A stretch of DNA of 64,000 nucleotides from AG1 sp035559775 (GTDB lineage: Archaea; Thermoproteota; Thermoprotei_A; Sulfolobales; AG1). Below the pieces are notes generated by a model. It was not told the origin of the DNA and did not search any database. It was given only the letters and a program-made list of their open reading frames with translations. The position numbers were made by a program, and so were the translations under genes. Shown one piece after another: positions 34,303 to 43,256 of this stretch. Each line of letters begins with the position of its first letter. Within the stretch, counting starts at the first letter, position 1. The DNA is taken from assembly GCA_035559775.1 (NCBI GenBank), contig DATMAU010000043.1, positions 1 to 64,000 of the forward strand, read 5' to 3'.

Positions 34303-35357
34303 TATATTTGCAGCCTATCCCCCCATCTATTCTCATGAGCCCTTATGACCCTTGCAACATTCTCCCAAGCCATCTTCCTCAGATCGTTATCACCCATACC
34401 CAGTCCTGCGAGCCTCTCTAGAAGCCTGGGAAGTTTAGAAGCGTCTTCAAGCCCCTCGGGGGTTTTCTCTATTCCGAAATAGTCTGTCCCTATAGCCAGG
34501 ATATCTGGGCCATAGCGTCTCCAGACCTCTACCACATGTTTGGCGAGATCGTCTATAGATGGTTTACCACCTATGGTTGAGGTTATGAGGGTAAATCCAA
34601 TAACGCCCCCGCTTCTCTTTATACCCTCAAGGATCTCGTCGTCAGCGTTTCTCAAACTCTTGTGAACAGCATTATAATTAGAATGGCTAGCTATTACAGG
34701 TAGTTTGGACAATGATAACACATCCAAAGCGGTCTTCTTACTAGCGTGTGATATGTCGAGTATGATCCCGAGCTCATTAGCTATTCTCACAAGATCCTCG
34801 CCATTCTCTGTTAACCCATAGTCCTTCTTCGACCTGCATGACGAGGCATACTTATTATCATAGTTCCACGTTATGGTAAGGCTCCTAATCCCGAGCATGT
34901 GGAGGATCTCGAGATCCTCAGGCCTCCCCACAGGATCCGAGCCCTCGAGGCTAATCAGGATCCCTATACCCTCGCTCTCAACCCTAGCCAGGTCTCCTGG
35001 TCTCGCTACGAGCCTGAGTTTATTCTGGTATCTCTTAACAAGATTCCTGTATATATGTATATGTTCTATAACATCGCCCAGAGATCCTAGCACGGGGACT
35101 AGGGATTCGTGCCAAGAGCCGTAGAGCTTCTCAAGCCTCTCAAGGATCACGGGGCTCCAAACAGCGTTACCGGGGAAAATCGCTCCGAAGATCAGTCTAA
35201 CCCCTCCTCTAGAGTATTTCGGGATATCACCGTGCCTCCCCTCAAGATCTTGATCGAACGTTATACCAAGATCCCTATTAACCTTCGGATCAAAACCACC
35301 CGTTTTTATAGCATATGATATATCTTGATGCATATCGGCAATCATATAGCGGGGCAT
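34302..35357 (-). CDS. Membrane-dipeptidase family (M19) peptidase
   Basis: A zinc dipeptidase of about 351 residues. The N-terminal IADMHQDISYA supplies the H-x-D metal ligands, LISLEGSDPVG the bridging Glu, ILDISHASKK a His, and PVIASHSNYNAVH the second metal His, followed by RNADDEILEGIKRSGGVIG as in renal-dipeptidase-like proteins. No signal peptide, so cytoplasmic. I chose the ATG at 35357 (MPRYMIADMH): a TATA box CTATTTAAAT (35391-35400) lies 38 bases upstream, and the longer TTG form from 35417 would overlap it. Confidence 0.87.
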   Translation of the reverse strand: MPRYMIADMHQDISYAIKTGGFDPKVNRDLGITFDQDLEGRHGDIPKYSRGGVRLIFGAIFPGNAVWSPVILERLEKLYGSWHESLVPVLGSLGDVIEHIHIYRNLVKRYQNKLRLVARPGDLARVESEGIGILISLEGSDPVGRPEDLEILHMLGIRSLTITWNYDNKYASSCRSKKDYGLTENGEDLVRIANELGIILDISHASKKTALDVLSLSKLPVIASHSNYNAVHKSLRNADDEILEGIKRSGGVIGFTLITSTIGGKPSIDDLAKHVVEVWRRYGPDILAIGTDYFGIEKTPEGLEDASKLPRLLERLAGLGMGDNDLRKMAWENVARVIRAHENRWGDRLQI

Positions 35358-35390
35358 AGTAGCACCAAGAACAAATATGCATCCAAGTAT

Positions 35391-35400
35391 ATTTAAATAG
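35391..35400 (-). promoter_or_regulatory. TATA box of the dipeptidase gene
   Basis: CTATTTAAAT on the minus strand, about 38 bases before the ATG at 35357. It decides the start choice, because a TTG at 35417 would place the start codon upstream of the promoter. Confidence 0.5.
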
Positions 35401-35459
35401 GGGATCCCTCTCAACAAGGCTGCAAGTTAATAACAGCGATATTAGCTATTAAGAGGAGC

Positions 35460-36002
35460 ATGTATTGTGGGAGTTTGAAACATCCGCACGAGATCCATAG
35501 AGAGCTTGGGCCGAGAAGTGCTAGGGTCTATGAGGTAACCATAAGCACTTCGAGGTATGAGGCAATGATGAGGGGTGAGAGCTATACAGATGAATCTGGC
35601 GACATAATAGTTTCAATGCTGACTAGGCACGGACATAGCCTTGTTGGTAGAAAATTGCTCAGAGACGATCCCGTTGAGATTAGGAAAACGGTAGAAGGGC
35701 TCCTCAGCAGTGACGATGTGGATGTAATCATAACCACAGGGGGCACGGGGATCTCGAGGACAGACTCGACTATAGAGGCTATAAGACCCTTGATAGAGAA
35801 GGAGATAGAGGGCTTCGGCGAGATCTTTAGGTTTGTAAGCTTCCAGAGGATAGGGTCTGCAGCGATGCTCACAAGGACTTTAGCTGGTGTGTCTAGAGGT
35901 AAGTTGTTAATAGTGCTCCCAGGATCTCCTGACGCTGTTAGGACAGGGCTTGAGATAATATTGCCAGAGATCCCCCATATACTATACCTTATAAAACACT
36001 AG
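35460..36002 (+). CDS. moaB: MoaB/Mog-family molybdopterin adenylyltransferase
   Basis: A 180-residue protein that adenylates molybdopterin before MoeA inserts the metal. It has VYEVTISTSRYEAM, ESYTDESGDIIVSMLTRHGH (usually D-x-SG-x-x-L), LLRDDPVEIRKTVEGLL, and VIITTGGTGISRTDSTIEAI (TTGGTG loop). FRFVSFQRIGSAAMLTRTLAG and VLPGSPDAVRTGLE complete the fold. The ATG follows AAGAGGAGC. It diverges from the dipeptidase gene. With FdhD and MoeA-PBP it forms the molybdenum/tungsten cofactor genes of the window. Confidence 0.93.
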   Translation: MYCGSLKHPHEIHRELGPRSARVYEVTISTSRYEAMMRGESYTDESGDIIVSMLTRHGHSLVGRKLLRDDPVEIRKTVEGLLSSDDVDVIITTGGTGISRTDSTIEAIRPLIEKEIEGFGEIFRFVSFQRIGSAAMLTRTLAGVSRGKLLIVLPGSPDAVRTGLEIILPEIPHILYLIKH

Positions 36003-36031
36003 CGTAGGCTCTGAAAAAACATTTGGTGGTA

Positions 36032-37786
36032 TTAACCGATGTTTTTCTTAAGGAACATGATCCCTGGCAGGAGTATCTCCATCGCGCTCTTAGCACCCAA
36101 TACGTAATGCCCCATATCGGGGATCACGTGCAGCTCGAACCTCTTCCCAAGCTCGAGGAGCCTCTGGGCGTATCTGAGCACAGGCCTTAGAGGCGTTCTC
36201 GTATCGTTCTGAGGATGTATAAGGCATAACGGCGCCTTGAGCCTTTCAGCATAGTTTATAGCGGATCTCTCTCTCCATAGATCTCTCTTACCATCGAAGA
36301 GAAGTAGAGCGAATTGTTTGAATAAGGAGTCGCCTAGCTCGTACATCTCCTCCCAGTCTGGGACAGAAGCCCCTGCTACAGCAGCGTCCCAGACGTCCGG
36401 CTCCTTAACAGAGGCCCAGACACCCATAAAGCCGCCATAGCTATAGCCGAAGATAGCAACTTTGCTTGCAAGCCCTGTCTCCCTAGCCCATCTAGCTGCG
36501 TAAACCACATCCATTAGATCGCCTCCCCCGGGATCCCCTATATCGAGTCTCCTGAACTCCTCACCATAGCCTGTAGAACCCCTGAAGTTGGGTGCCACGA
36601 CGTGGTATCCACTTGCCACGAGAGATGCTATCATACCGCTCCACATATCTGGCACCTCCCACCATGGGCCTCCGTGGACAAAGATCACTGTTGGTCCCGG
36701 TCTAGGGGCTATTCTGCTTTCTATAACGAATGTGGGTATTTCCAGCCCATCGAAGCTCCTTATCCTGGTGAAATAAACCCTTCCAAGTCTTCTGGCAACG
36801 TTTCGCGAGAGCCTCGAGCTAGCTATATCTCTATAGCCGCCTTCAAGACCGACGCTAATTATTCTGGGCGGCGATGTAAGGGAAGATCTTCCGAGGATAA
36901 ACCTCTTACCAGCTCTATAATACGTTGCTGAACCGCTATAGCCCGGGGGTAGCGGGATCTCTTTTCCATCGACATAGAGCCTAACCCTGCCATCCCTCTT
37001 TCCCAAGAACCATGCCTTCTCGTCATCAAGCCAGCTATAATATATATACTCGGTCACCCTATGTCTCAGATGATCTGTGCGGGATGTTCTCAAAGGCTCT
37101 AACACCATGCTCTTGGGATCCAGGGTATATAGTCTATAGGGCCCAGTGTAGTTTGATGTGAAAAGCAGCTTCCCACCTCTACTGATCACGGGTCCTGTGT
37201 TGCTCGAACCCTTCTTGGGAGTGTATATGTTAAGCTTACCGCTATGTATATCTAGAATGAAGATCTCTGAGGATCTTGCATCTCCGGCAAGCCAGCCAGC
37301 ACCTGTTACAAGATCACCCTTTATGCTTGATACGAAGGAGGCCCCGGAGAGCCTCTGGATCATCTCAGCTTTCTCACCTGGCCTTGCGATCCACACACCT
37401 GTCCCTCCCTCGATCACACCTGAAAAAGCCGCTTTCTCCCCATCTAGCGCGAGCCCAAGGATCCTTGTTGGTTTAAAACCCTCTACTTCGATCTTCTCCC
37501 CAGTCTCTGGGTTTGCGAAGACGACCGTTGCGAGCTCCTTACCTGCTGTAACATCACGGGTATATACAAATAATCTCGAGTCCTCGTCCGCAGCTGCTGA
37601 AAGGATCCTCTCGCCGCTTGTTAGCCTGATCCTCTCGCCCGTCTCAAGATCGAGCGAGTATAGATCCATAGACCCCTCCTGTGTAGATGCGTATATAAGT
37701 CTCTTACCACTAGAGATCCCGATAACCATATAGCTTGGGAGTCTGACTATCTCCTCCACTATCGAGACAATCTCGCTGTAGGACAT
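36032..37786 (-). CDS. S9-family (prolyl oligopeptidase/acylaminoacyl peptidase) serine peptidase
   Basis: A 584-residue cytosolic peptidase. Residues ~20-330 form a WD-like beta-propeller (repeats such as DLYSLDLETGERIRLTSG and DIHSGKLNIYTPKKG). Residues ~340-584 form the alpha/beta hydrolase with PGPTVIFVHGGPW (oxyanion region), FGYSYGGFMGVWA with the nucleophile Ser near 446, HPQNDTRTPL with the Asp near 527, and IPDMGHYVLG with the His near 559. Length and order match archaeal acylaminoacyl peptidases. It is convergent with moaB and monocistronic. Confidence 0.93.
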   Translation of the reverse strand: MSYSEIVSIVEEIVRLPSYMVIGISSGKRLIYASTQEGSMDLYSLDLETGERIRLTSGERILSAAADEDSRLFVYTRDVTAGKELATVVFANPETGEKIEVEGFKPTRILGLALDGEKAAFSGVIEGGTGVWIARPGEKAEMIQRLSGASFVSSIKGDLVTGAGWLAGDARSSEIFILDIHSGKLNIYTPKKGSSNTGPVISRGGKLLFTSNYTGPYRLYTLDPKSMVLEPLRTSRTDHLRHRVTEYIYYSWLDDEKAWFLGKRDGRVRLYVDGKEIPLPPGYSGSATYYRAGKRFILGRSSLTSPPRIISVGLEGGYRDIASSRLSRNVARRLGRVYFTRIRSFDGLEIPTFVIESRIAPRPGPTVIFVHGGPWWEVPDMWSGMIASLVASGYHVVAPNFRGSTGYGEEFRRLDIGDPGGGDLMDVVYAARWARETGLASKVAIFGYSYGGFMGVWASVKEPDVWDAAVAGASVPDWEEMYELGDSLFKQFALLLFDGKRDLWRERSAINYAERLKAPLCLIHPQNDTRTPLRPVLRYAQRLLELGKRFELHVIPDMGHYVLGAKSAMEILLPGIMFLKKNIG

Positions 37787-37904
37787 GGTCTTATCTCCAA
37801 TCTATCTCTGATTCAATATTAATATTATTAATATTAATATGGTCATGACGATCCTGAGATCTATCTAGCGTTAAATTATATTATTCTCCTAGGGATCATA
37901 TTCT

Positions 37905-38480
37905 ATGGTGTCTAGAAAAAACATGGGAGAGAGACCTAAAAGCGCGACTATGGAGGCTATAATGAGCATAATAAAAAGCACGTTTGGCGAGACTTCGAAG
38001 CTTGTTTTCGAAACGCTTTTAAAAATAGGTAGAGAGGTTCAGGACGAGGATCTAGCAATGCACTCTGGATTACACGTTAGCGAGGTGAGGAGAATACTTT
38101 ACAAGCTATCGGAACACGGGTTCGTGACATCGAGGAGGGTTAGGGATAGGGAGACAGGTTATTATATATATTTCTGGAGGGCTAACACAGAATATCTACC
38201 CCAGATCCTTATCTCGAGGAAGAAGACAGTCCTTAACAAGCTCTCAGAGAGATTGAAATACGAGGAGACATATGTCTTCCAATGTAGCTCCTGCAGCGGC
38301 GAGAGGGAGAGGTTCTCATTCGATGACGCAATGCTTAGCGACTTTAAATGCCCCAGATGCGGTGCACAGCTCGAGCCTGTTAATAACGCCACGACTGTAA
38401 AGAGTTTGAGAGAGCTTGTAGAGAGGCTTAGGAGGAGTGTTGAGGCTGATGAGAAGAGGCTTTATAACAGGGGTTCTTGA
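37905..38480 (+). CDS. tfe: Transcription initiation factor TFE, alpha subunit
   Basis: A 191-residue homologue of TFIIE-alpha that stabilises the open complex of archaeal RNA polymerase. Residues ~20-110 form the winged helix (VFETLLKIGREVQDEDLAMH; LHVSEVRRILYKLSEHGFVT; YYIYFWRANTEYL). Residues ~120-165 form the zinc ribbon with CSSC and CPRC pairs (FQCSSCSGERERFSFDDAML; FKCPRCGAQLEPVNN). The ATG at 37905 is used by default; ATG 37923 (MGERPKS) is possible. Its last 32 bases overlap the start of a cytosine methyltransferase gene, so the two are translated from one message. Confidence 0.93.
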   Translation: MVSRKNMGERPKSATMEAIMSIIKSTFGETSKLVFETLLKIGREVQDEDLAMHSGLHVSEVRRILYKLSEHGFVTSRRVRDRETGYYIYFWRANTEYLPQILISRKKTVLNKLSERLKYEETYVFQCSSCSGERERFSFDDAMLSDFKCPRCGAQLEPVNNATTVKSLRELVERLRRSVEADEKRLYNRGS

Positions 38481-39444
38481 CCTATTCTCAGGAGCTGGGG
38501 GCTTTTCAAGGGGTTTTGCAGATGCTGGTTTTGATATAATCATGGGTATCGATAACGATAGAAACGCGATAAGATCCTTCAAGGCTAACTTTCCAGGAGC
38601 TGTGGCTCTTCAAGAGGATATCCAGGAGATAGGTTCCGGGGATATATTATCCATACTTGGTGCGAGGCCAAGGATAATCATAGGAGGCCCCCCGTGCGAG
38701 CCTTTCACAGGGGCTAACCCGGAGAGGATGAGGGATCCTCTTGACAGGCTCTACAAAGACCCCATAGGTAGGCTTGTACTCCACTTCATAAGAATTGTGT
38801 CTGAGCTAGAGCCAGAGGTGTTTATAATGGAGAATGTCCCAGCCATAATGCATAGCCCTATAAAAGAGACTATAGAGGATCTTTTCAGAAAGTCCGGTTA
38901 TCCTGAGATCTACTTCAACGTGCTCAAGGCTGAGGAGCATGGGACACCCAGTAGGAGGACGAGGGTCTTTATATCAAACATAAGGATAGACCCGCCTAAG
39001 AGTGATAAGAGGATCACAGTAAGAGAAGCTCTAGCAGACCTACCGCCACCTGGGGATAGCAGCACCCCTAACCACGAGTATGTAAGCATCTCTGCTAGGA
39101 AGATGAAGAAGATCTCAAAGATCCGTAGGGGGAGATCTCTATACCTCTACGAAGGAGCAGGCGGTAGAATGCTTCCAAACTACATAAGACTAGACCCAAA
39201 CGATATAGCACCAACCGTTATGGGATCATCGAGATTTATACACCCATACGAAGATAGAATCCTTACAGTGAGGGAACAGGCAAGACTCATGGGCTTCCCA
39301 GACGATCACATATTCATGGGGGGAAAAGACGACCAGTTCAACCAGGTGGGAGAAGCAGTACCACCCCCACTAGCTAGAAGCATAGCGGGGGAAGTGAAAA
39401 AGATCCTGAGGATAAGCGATCCAGAGCTGGAGATCAGAACATAA
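38449..39444 (+). CDS. C5-cytosine DNA methyltransferase
   Basis: A 331-residue m5C methyltransferase: motif I DLFSGAGGFSRGFADAGF, motif II IMGIDNDRNAI, motif IV GGPPCEPFTGANPERMRDP with the catalytic Cys near residue 82, motif VI FIMENVPAIM, motif VIII SRRTRVFISN, motif IX RLDPNDIAPTVMGSSRFIHP (in the target-recognition region), and motif X FNQVGEAVPPPLARSIAG. The target-recognition stretch is short. I take the ATG at 38449 (MRRGFITG) preceded by GAGG. It overlaps tfe by 32 bases, and no restriction endonuclease gene is adjacent. The 3' third is notably A/C-rich. Confidence 0.94.
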   Translation: MRRGFITGVLDLFSGAGGFSRGFADAGFDIIMGIDNDRNAIRSFKANFPGAVALQEDIQEIGSGDILSILGARPRIIIGGPPCEPFTGANPERMRDPLDRLYKDPIGRLVLHFIRIVSELEPEVFIMENVPAIMHSPIKETIEDLFRKSGYPEIYFNVLKAEEHGTPSRRTRVFISNIRIDPPKSDKRITVREALADLPPPGDSSTPNHEYVSISARKMKKISKIRRGRSLYLYEGAGGRMLPNYIRLDPNDIAPTVMGSSRFIHPYEDRILTVREQARLMGFPDDHIFMGGKDDQFNQVGEAVPPPLARSIAGEVKKILRISDPELEIRT

Positions 39445-39976
39445 AGACTATTTAACCCAGATCCGATCTGCCCACGATGTTTAACAGTATTATTTAATAG
39501 TATTAATAGGTTTCATCATGAACGATAATAATATTTGGTTAGTTATGAGTATGGCTACACTTAATCTAGTTTATAAGCTATATAGTATAGGCTCTCGGAG
39601 GGTTTTTATACCTTGAAACCGCGTAGTGGTACTCCCTTATAACTCCCTTATACCATCTATGTTTCTCGTGCTACTAGTGCTCTCAGTAAGCCTGATAGGC
39701 GATGGTCTAAACGATGCGTTGGATCCAAGGTATAAGGTATCGAGAGAATACATATGATCCTTCCCTCTGATTGTAAAAGCTCCTGCAAACCATTACCGAG
39801 ATCATATCACGTCTATGAATATATGGGCATCCCATCCGAGAGAATAAAGATCAGGATTGTTTGATTAGCTATCGCATAACCTTAGCCTTTTTACGATCCT
39901 ATTTATGGCCTGATACGTTGTTCTTCAGGTTCTTGAACAGCACCTCCAAGATATATTGTTCTAAACAGTATTTTAC
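39445..39976. other. Intergenic stretch, nothing recognised
   Basis: 530 A+T-rich bases with stop codons in all frames. AGTATTATTTAATAGTATTAA near 39489-39509 is imperfectly palindromic and may be a TATA region. A second TATA-like GATATATTG lies about 25 bases before the following ATG. No tRNA, repeat-family copy or gene is seen. Confidence 0.4.
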
Positions 39977-41380
39977 ATGGTGCCTTGTTTGGAGGGAGAG
40001 TTTGATTCGCTGAGCTACTCAGAGGCGCCGAAAATTATTGTGAGGCCCCCAGGCCCTAAATCACTTGAGATCTTGAGGGAACAAAGATCCCTTGAGACGA
40101 AGACACTTATATATCCCAAGGTTTTCGAGTTCGCGATACACTCTGCAAGGGGTGCTACTATAAGGGATGTTGATGGTAATTACTATGTTGACTGGATAGC
40201 AGGGATAGCTGTCCTCAATGTTGGGCATAACAATCCCTACGTGATCAATGCTATTAAGGAGCAGCTTGATAGATATGTCCACTGGATGAGTGAGATCCCC
40301 AGCGAGGCTAGGATCAGGTTTCTCAAGAACCTGCACTCGATACTACCCCAAGGTCTTAGGGGCAAGGCTAGGGTTATCACCTCAGTCACCGGGGCTAGCG
40401 CTGTAGAGACAGCTATAGCTATAGCTAGGTGGGCTTCTAAGAAGCCAGTGATCATGGCTTTCGAGGGAGCTTATCACGGGGTTCACCAGGGAGCTGTTAT
40501 GATGACAGCTAAGAGAGGTCTCCAGAGGCTCTCAAGCATGCCTCTAATCAATGTAGTCAGGATCCCCTACCCATATCCATATAGGTGCCCCATGCCTGCT
40601 AAAGATCCTGAGGAGTGCGGCTATATGGTTCTAAGCTATATAGAACATCTCCTAAGCGACCCCTACAGCGGTGTTGGCGATGTCGGTGCGATAGTTTTCG
40701 AGCCTATAGAGGGTGAGGGCGGCTATATAGTACCGCCTAGAGATTTCCTGAAAGGATTGAGAGAGATTGCAGATAAACACGGGATCCTGCTCATAGCGGA
40801 CGAGATCCAATCAGGTGTTGGGAGAACTGGCAGGTGGTGGGCTGTAGAGCATTTCGGCATAGCCCCGGATATAATGACGATCTCTAAAGCAATCGGTGGG
40901 GGAATACCGATATCCTTTGTAGCCTATAGAGAGGATCTTGATGAAAAGCTTGAAGAGATGTTCCACCTAGGAACTTACAGGGCAAACCCGCTGGGCCTTG
41001 CCGCGGGAAGCGCTGTTATAGACTATATAAGGTCGAGAAACCTGCTTGAGAGGGCAAGCAGTCTTGGAGACTATACTATAAATAGGTTTAGGGACATGAT
41101 GGAGAGATACGAGATTATAGGCGACGTTAGAGGGATAGGGTTCATGATAGGTGTCGAGCTTGTTAGAAGTAAGAGGACTAAAGAGCCTGGCGAGAAGATC
41201 GCACAAGATCTCAGGAAAAAGCTATTCCACAGAGGATTGCTTATGCACACATGCGGCCACTATGGGAATGTGATGAGATTCATGGCGCCTCTCGTGATAA
41301 GCAAGAAGCACCTAGAGGCTGGGTTAGAGATCTTTGAGGAGGAAGTGGCAAACCTATCTAAAGAGATTAAAGCAGGCTAG
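39977..41380 (+). CDS. Class III aminotransferase, 4-aminobutyrate/acetylornithine-like
   Basis: A 467-residue PLP-dependent transaminase with DGNYYVDWIAGIAVLNVGHN, VTGASAVETAIAIARWAS (phosphate-binding loop), FEGAYHGVHQGAVMMTAKRG, VFEPIEGEGGYIVPP, LIADEIQSGVGRTGRWWAVEHF, ISKAIGGGIPI with the Schiff-base Lys near residue 305, and GTYRANPLGLAAGSAV. It falls in the group of archaeal enzymes annotated as GABA or broad-range omega-aminotransferases, some of which prove to be amino-acid racemases. It stands alone. Confidence 0.85.
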   Translation: MVPCLEGEFDSLSYSEAPKIIVRPPGPKSLEILREQRSLETKTLIYPKVFEFAIHSARGATIRDVDGNYYVDWIAGIAVLNVGHNNPYVINAIKEQLDRYVHWMSEIPSEARIRFLKNLHSILPQGLRGKARVITSVTGASAVETAIAIARWASKKPVIMAFEGAYHGVHQGAVMMTAKRGLQRLSSMPLINVVRIPYPYPYRCPMPAKDPEECGYMVLSYIEHLLSDPYSGVGDVGAIVFEPIEGEGGYIVPPRDFLKGLREIADKHGILLIADEIQSGVGRTGRWWAVEHFGIAPDIMTISKAIGGGIPISFVAYREDLDEKLEEMFHLGTYRANPLGLAAGSAVIDYIRSRNLLERASSLGDYTINRFRDMMERYEIIGDVRGIGFMIGVELVRSKRTKEPGEKIAQDLRKKLFHRGLLMHTCGHYGNVMRFMAPLVISKKHLEAGLEIFEEEVANLSKEIKAG

Positions 41381-41391
41381 GAACATCTGTG

Positions 41392-41802
41392 TTAAAGAAC
41401 TATAATTTTAGACCCAGCCTTACCATGTCTCGCAAGGAATGTTGCCGCTCCAACTATTGGGCATCCTTCTATTATTGCTTCTCTAGAAATACCCATAGCC
41501 TCTATGGTTGTTGAGCAAGCATAGATCTTAACGTTCCCTGACCCCTGGGCCATTGCTATAAGATCCTTTAGCCTTGGAAGGCCTTTAGGCTCAAACCCCC
41601 TGGATCTCAGTTCTTCGTAGAAGCCTCTCTCTATATCATCAGCACCTCCCTTGGTTATAGCCTTAAGCCCCCAGAATGTGAAGAACATCTCAACCTTCAT
41701 ACCCATTGCTGCGGCTGTTGTTGCTAGTATGAATGCTGGGTAGACACTCTCAGGCTTATCGGATCTAACTATGATTGCCAGATCCGCTGTCTCTTGTGAC
41801 AT
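41392..41802 (-). CDS. DsrE-family sulfur-relay protein
   Basis: A 136-residue DsrE/F/YrkE-like protein: LAIIVRSDKPESVYPAFILA, AAAMGMKVEMFFTFWGLKAI, LPRLKDLIAMAQGSGNVKIYACSTTIEAMGI with Cys in the usual substrate position, and EGCPIVGAATFLARHGKAG. Such proteins carry persulfide sulfur with TusA partners. It lies 4 bases after the tusA-like gene, supporting a joint role in sulfur trafficking (persulfide or thiosulfate handling, or tRNA and cofactor thiolation). Confidence 0.87.
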   Translation of the reverse strand: MSQETADLAIIVRSDKPESVYPAFILATTAAAMGMKVEMFFTFWGLKAITKGGADDIERGFYEELRSRGFEPKGLPRLKDLIAMAQGSGNVKIYACSTTIEAMGISREAIIEGCPIVGAATFLARHGKAGSKIIVL

Positions 41803-41806
41803 GGGG

Positions 41807-42070
41807 TCACCTCTTCCTCACATAGGCAATGATATTCTCACCGTTCTTCTTGATCTCAAGGATCTTGTTACCTGTATAGGTAGCCCATGATCTGAGATCC
41901 TCTTCAAAAGCAGGATCCCTAGCCACCACCATAACCACAGCACCTGAAGGGAGCTGTGATAAAGCTGAGCTGAGCATTAACACCGGTCCAGGGCACATCA
42001 TGCCCCTAGCATCGATCACTTTCTCCACACTGTATTGCGACTCTCCAGCTTTGTTTTCATTAGCGCTCAT
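41807..42070 (-). CDS. tusA: TusA-family sulfurtransferase
   Basis: An 87-residue protein with the defining motif DARGMMCPGPVLMLSSAL, the CPGP Cys near residue 27 being the persulfide carrier, and GAVVMVVARDPAFEEDLRSW downstream. Paired with DsrE in the same operon. A TATA box GCTTATAAG (minus strand, about 42100-42108) lies 34 bases upstream of the ATG, in a promoter region shared with the divergent ROK kinase gene. Confidence 0.92.
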   Translation of the reverse strand: MSANENKAGESQYSVEKVIDARGMMCPGPVLMLSSALSQLPSGAVVMVVARDPAFEEDLRSWATYTGNKILEIKKNGENIIAYVRKR

Positions 42071-42252
42071 GTTTACATACCTAGATTGATATACGCTAGA
42101 AATCTTATAAGCATTTTCATTTATATCTATATTAAATAAAATTTTCTGTAGTCATGCTTCAAACAACAAATAGCGGGATTGTTGTTTTAGGGCTATTGCT
42201 GGATCTTTTAAACGATATATTGCTCCCAAAGGAATCATGCTTGGTTGCTATT

Positions 42253-43233
42253 ATGAGCCTCTACATAGGGGTAGATGTAGGGGCTACATTCATAAGAGCG
42301 GGGCTTTTCAGCCGTGAGGGCGAGCTTATTAAAAAGATTAAGAGTCCTTTCCCCAGATCTAGTTTTGAGGAGCATTTGAAAAGCCTCATTATTGATCTGA
42401 GCGGCGGTGATCTCTCTCGCATAGCTGGTGTTGGTGTGGGGTCAATAGGCCCTCTAGATCTCTCAAAAGGATCTGTTCCCAGAGCCCCTAACGCCCCGAT
42501 CAAGAGCTTCAAAATAGTTGACCCATTGAGAGAGCTCGGGCTAAGGGTTGTCCTGGCAAACGATGCTGTGGCTGCGGCATGGGGTGAGCATGTCCTCGGC
42601 CTGGCTAGGGGTTACAGGAATGTCCTCTACGTGACGATAAGCACAGGCATAGGGGGTGGGGTTATAGTTGATGGAAACCTACTCATAGGTAAGGATGGGA
42701 ATGCCCATGAGATAGGGCATCTGGTGGTTGACTACTCATCTAACATTAGATGCGGCTGCGGCGGCTACGGACACTGGGAGGGTATAGCATCTGGCATTAA
42801 TATTCCTAAAAGCTTCTCACAGTATGCCTCCAAGGAGGGGTTATGCGGATCGCTTAAATCCCCTTTGTGCCAGAGACTATTGGAAGGATCTCTTGAGACC
42901 AGGGAGGTCTTTGAGCAGTATGTTAGAGGAGATCCTGTAGCTATAAAGTATGTGGACGAATACCTCATGCTAGTTAACGCTGCTGGGATCGCCTCGACTA
43001 TAAATGCATATGACCCGGAGATCCTAATCCTGGGGGGTTCTGTAGCGCTTAACAATAAAGAGGCTTTTACCAAGGGTCTGGATAGGTATTTGGATAGATA
43101 TATAACTGTTAGAAAACCCATGATCCTCATTACAGAGTTTGGAGACGATGTGGGAATATATGGGGCAGTAGCCCTATCAATAAAGCCCCCAGGGTCTTTG
43201 AAAGAATATATTGAGGCGTGGAATAGACGATAG
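42253..43233 (+). CDS. ROK-family sugar kinase (glucokinase/hexokinase type)
   Basis: A 326-residue ATP-dependent sugar kinase. LYIGVDVGATFIRAGLFSRE forms the phosphate-1 loop, VGSIGPLDLSKGSV and NDAVAAAWGEHVLG carry the catalytic Asp, TISTGIGGGVIVDG is phosphate-2, EIGHLVVDYSSNIRCGCGGY-GHWEG is the ROK zinc signature, and PEILILGGSVAL the adenosine loop. I choose the ATG at 42253; the longer frame from 42154 adds a non-homologous leader that would contain a TATA-like CTTTTAAAC (42205-42213). It likely makes glucose 6-phosphate for the PGI/PMI enzyme encoded at 53 kb. Confidence 0.88.
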   Translation: MSLYIGVDVGATFIRAGLFSREGELIKKIKSPFPRSSFEEHLKSLIIDLSGGDLSRIAGVGVGSIGPLDLSKGSVPRAPNAPIKSFKIVDPLRELGLRVVLANDAVAAAWGEHVLGLARGYRNVLYVTISTGIGGGVIVDGNLLIGKDGNAHEIGHLVVDYSSNIRCGCGGYGHWEGIASGINIPKSFSQYASKEGLCGSLKSPLCQRLLEGSLETREVFEQYVRGDPVAIKYVDEYLMLVNAAGIASTINAYDPEILILGGSVALNNKEAFTKGLDRYLDRYITVRKPMILITEFGDDVGIYGAVALSIKPPGSLKEYIEAWNRR

Positions 43234-43256
43234 ACCCTATAGCTGTTAGGCTCCAG

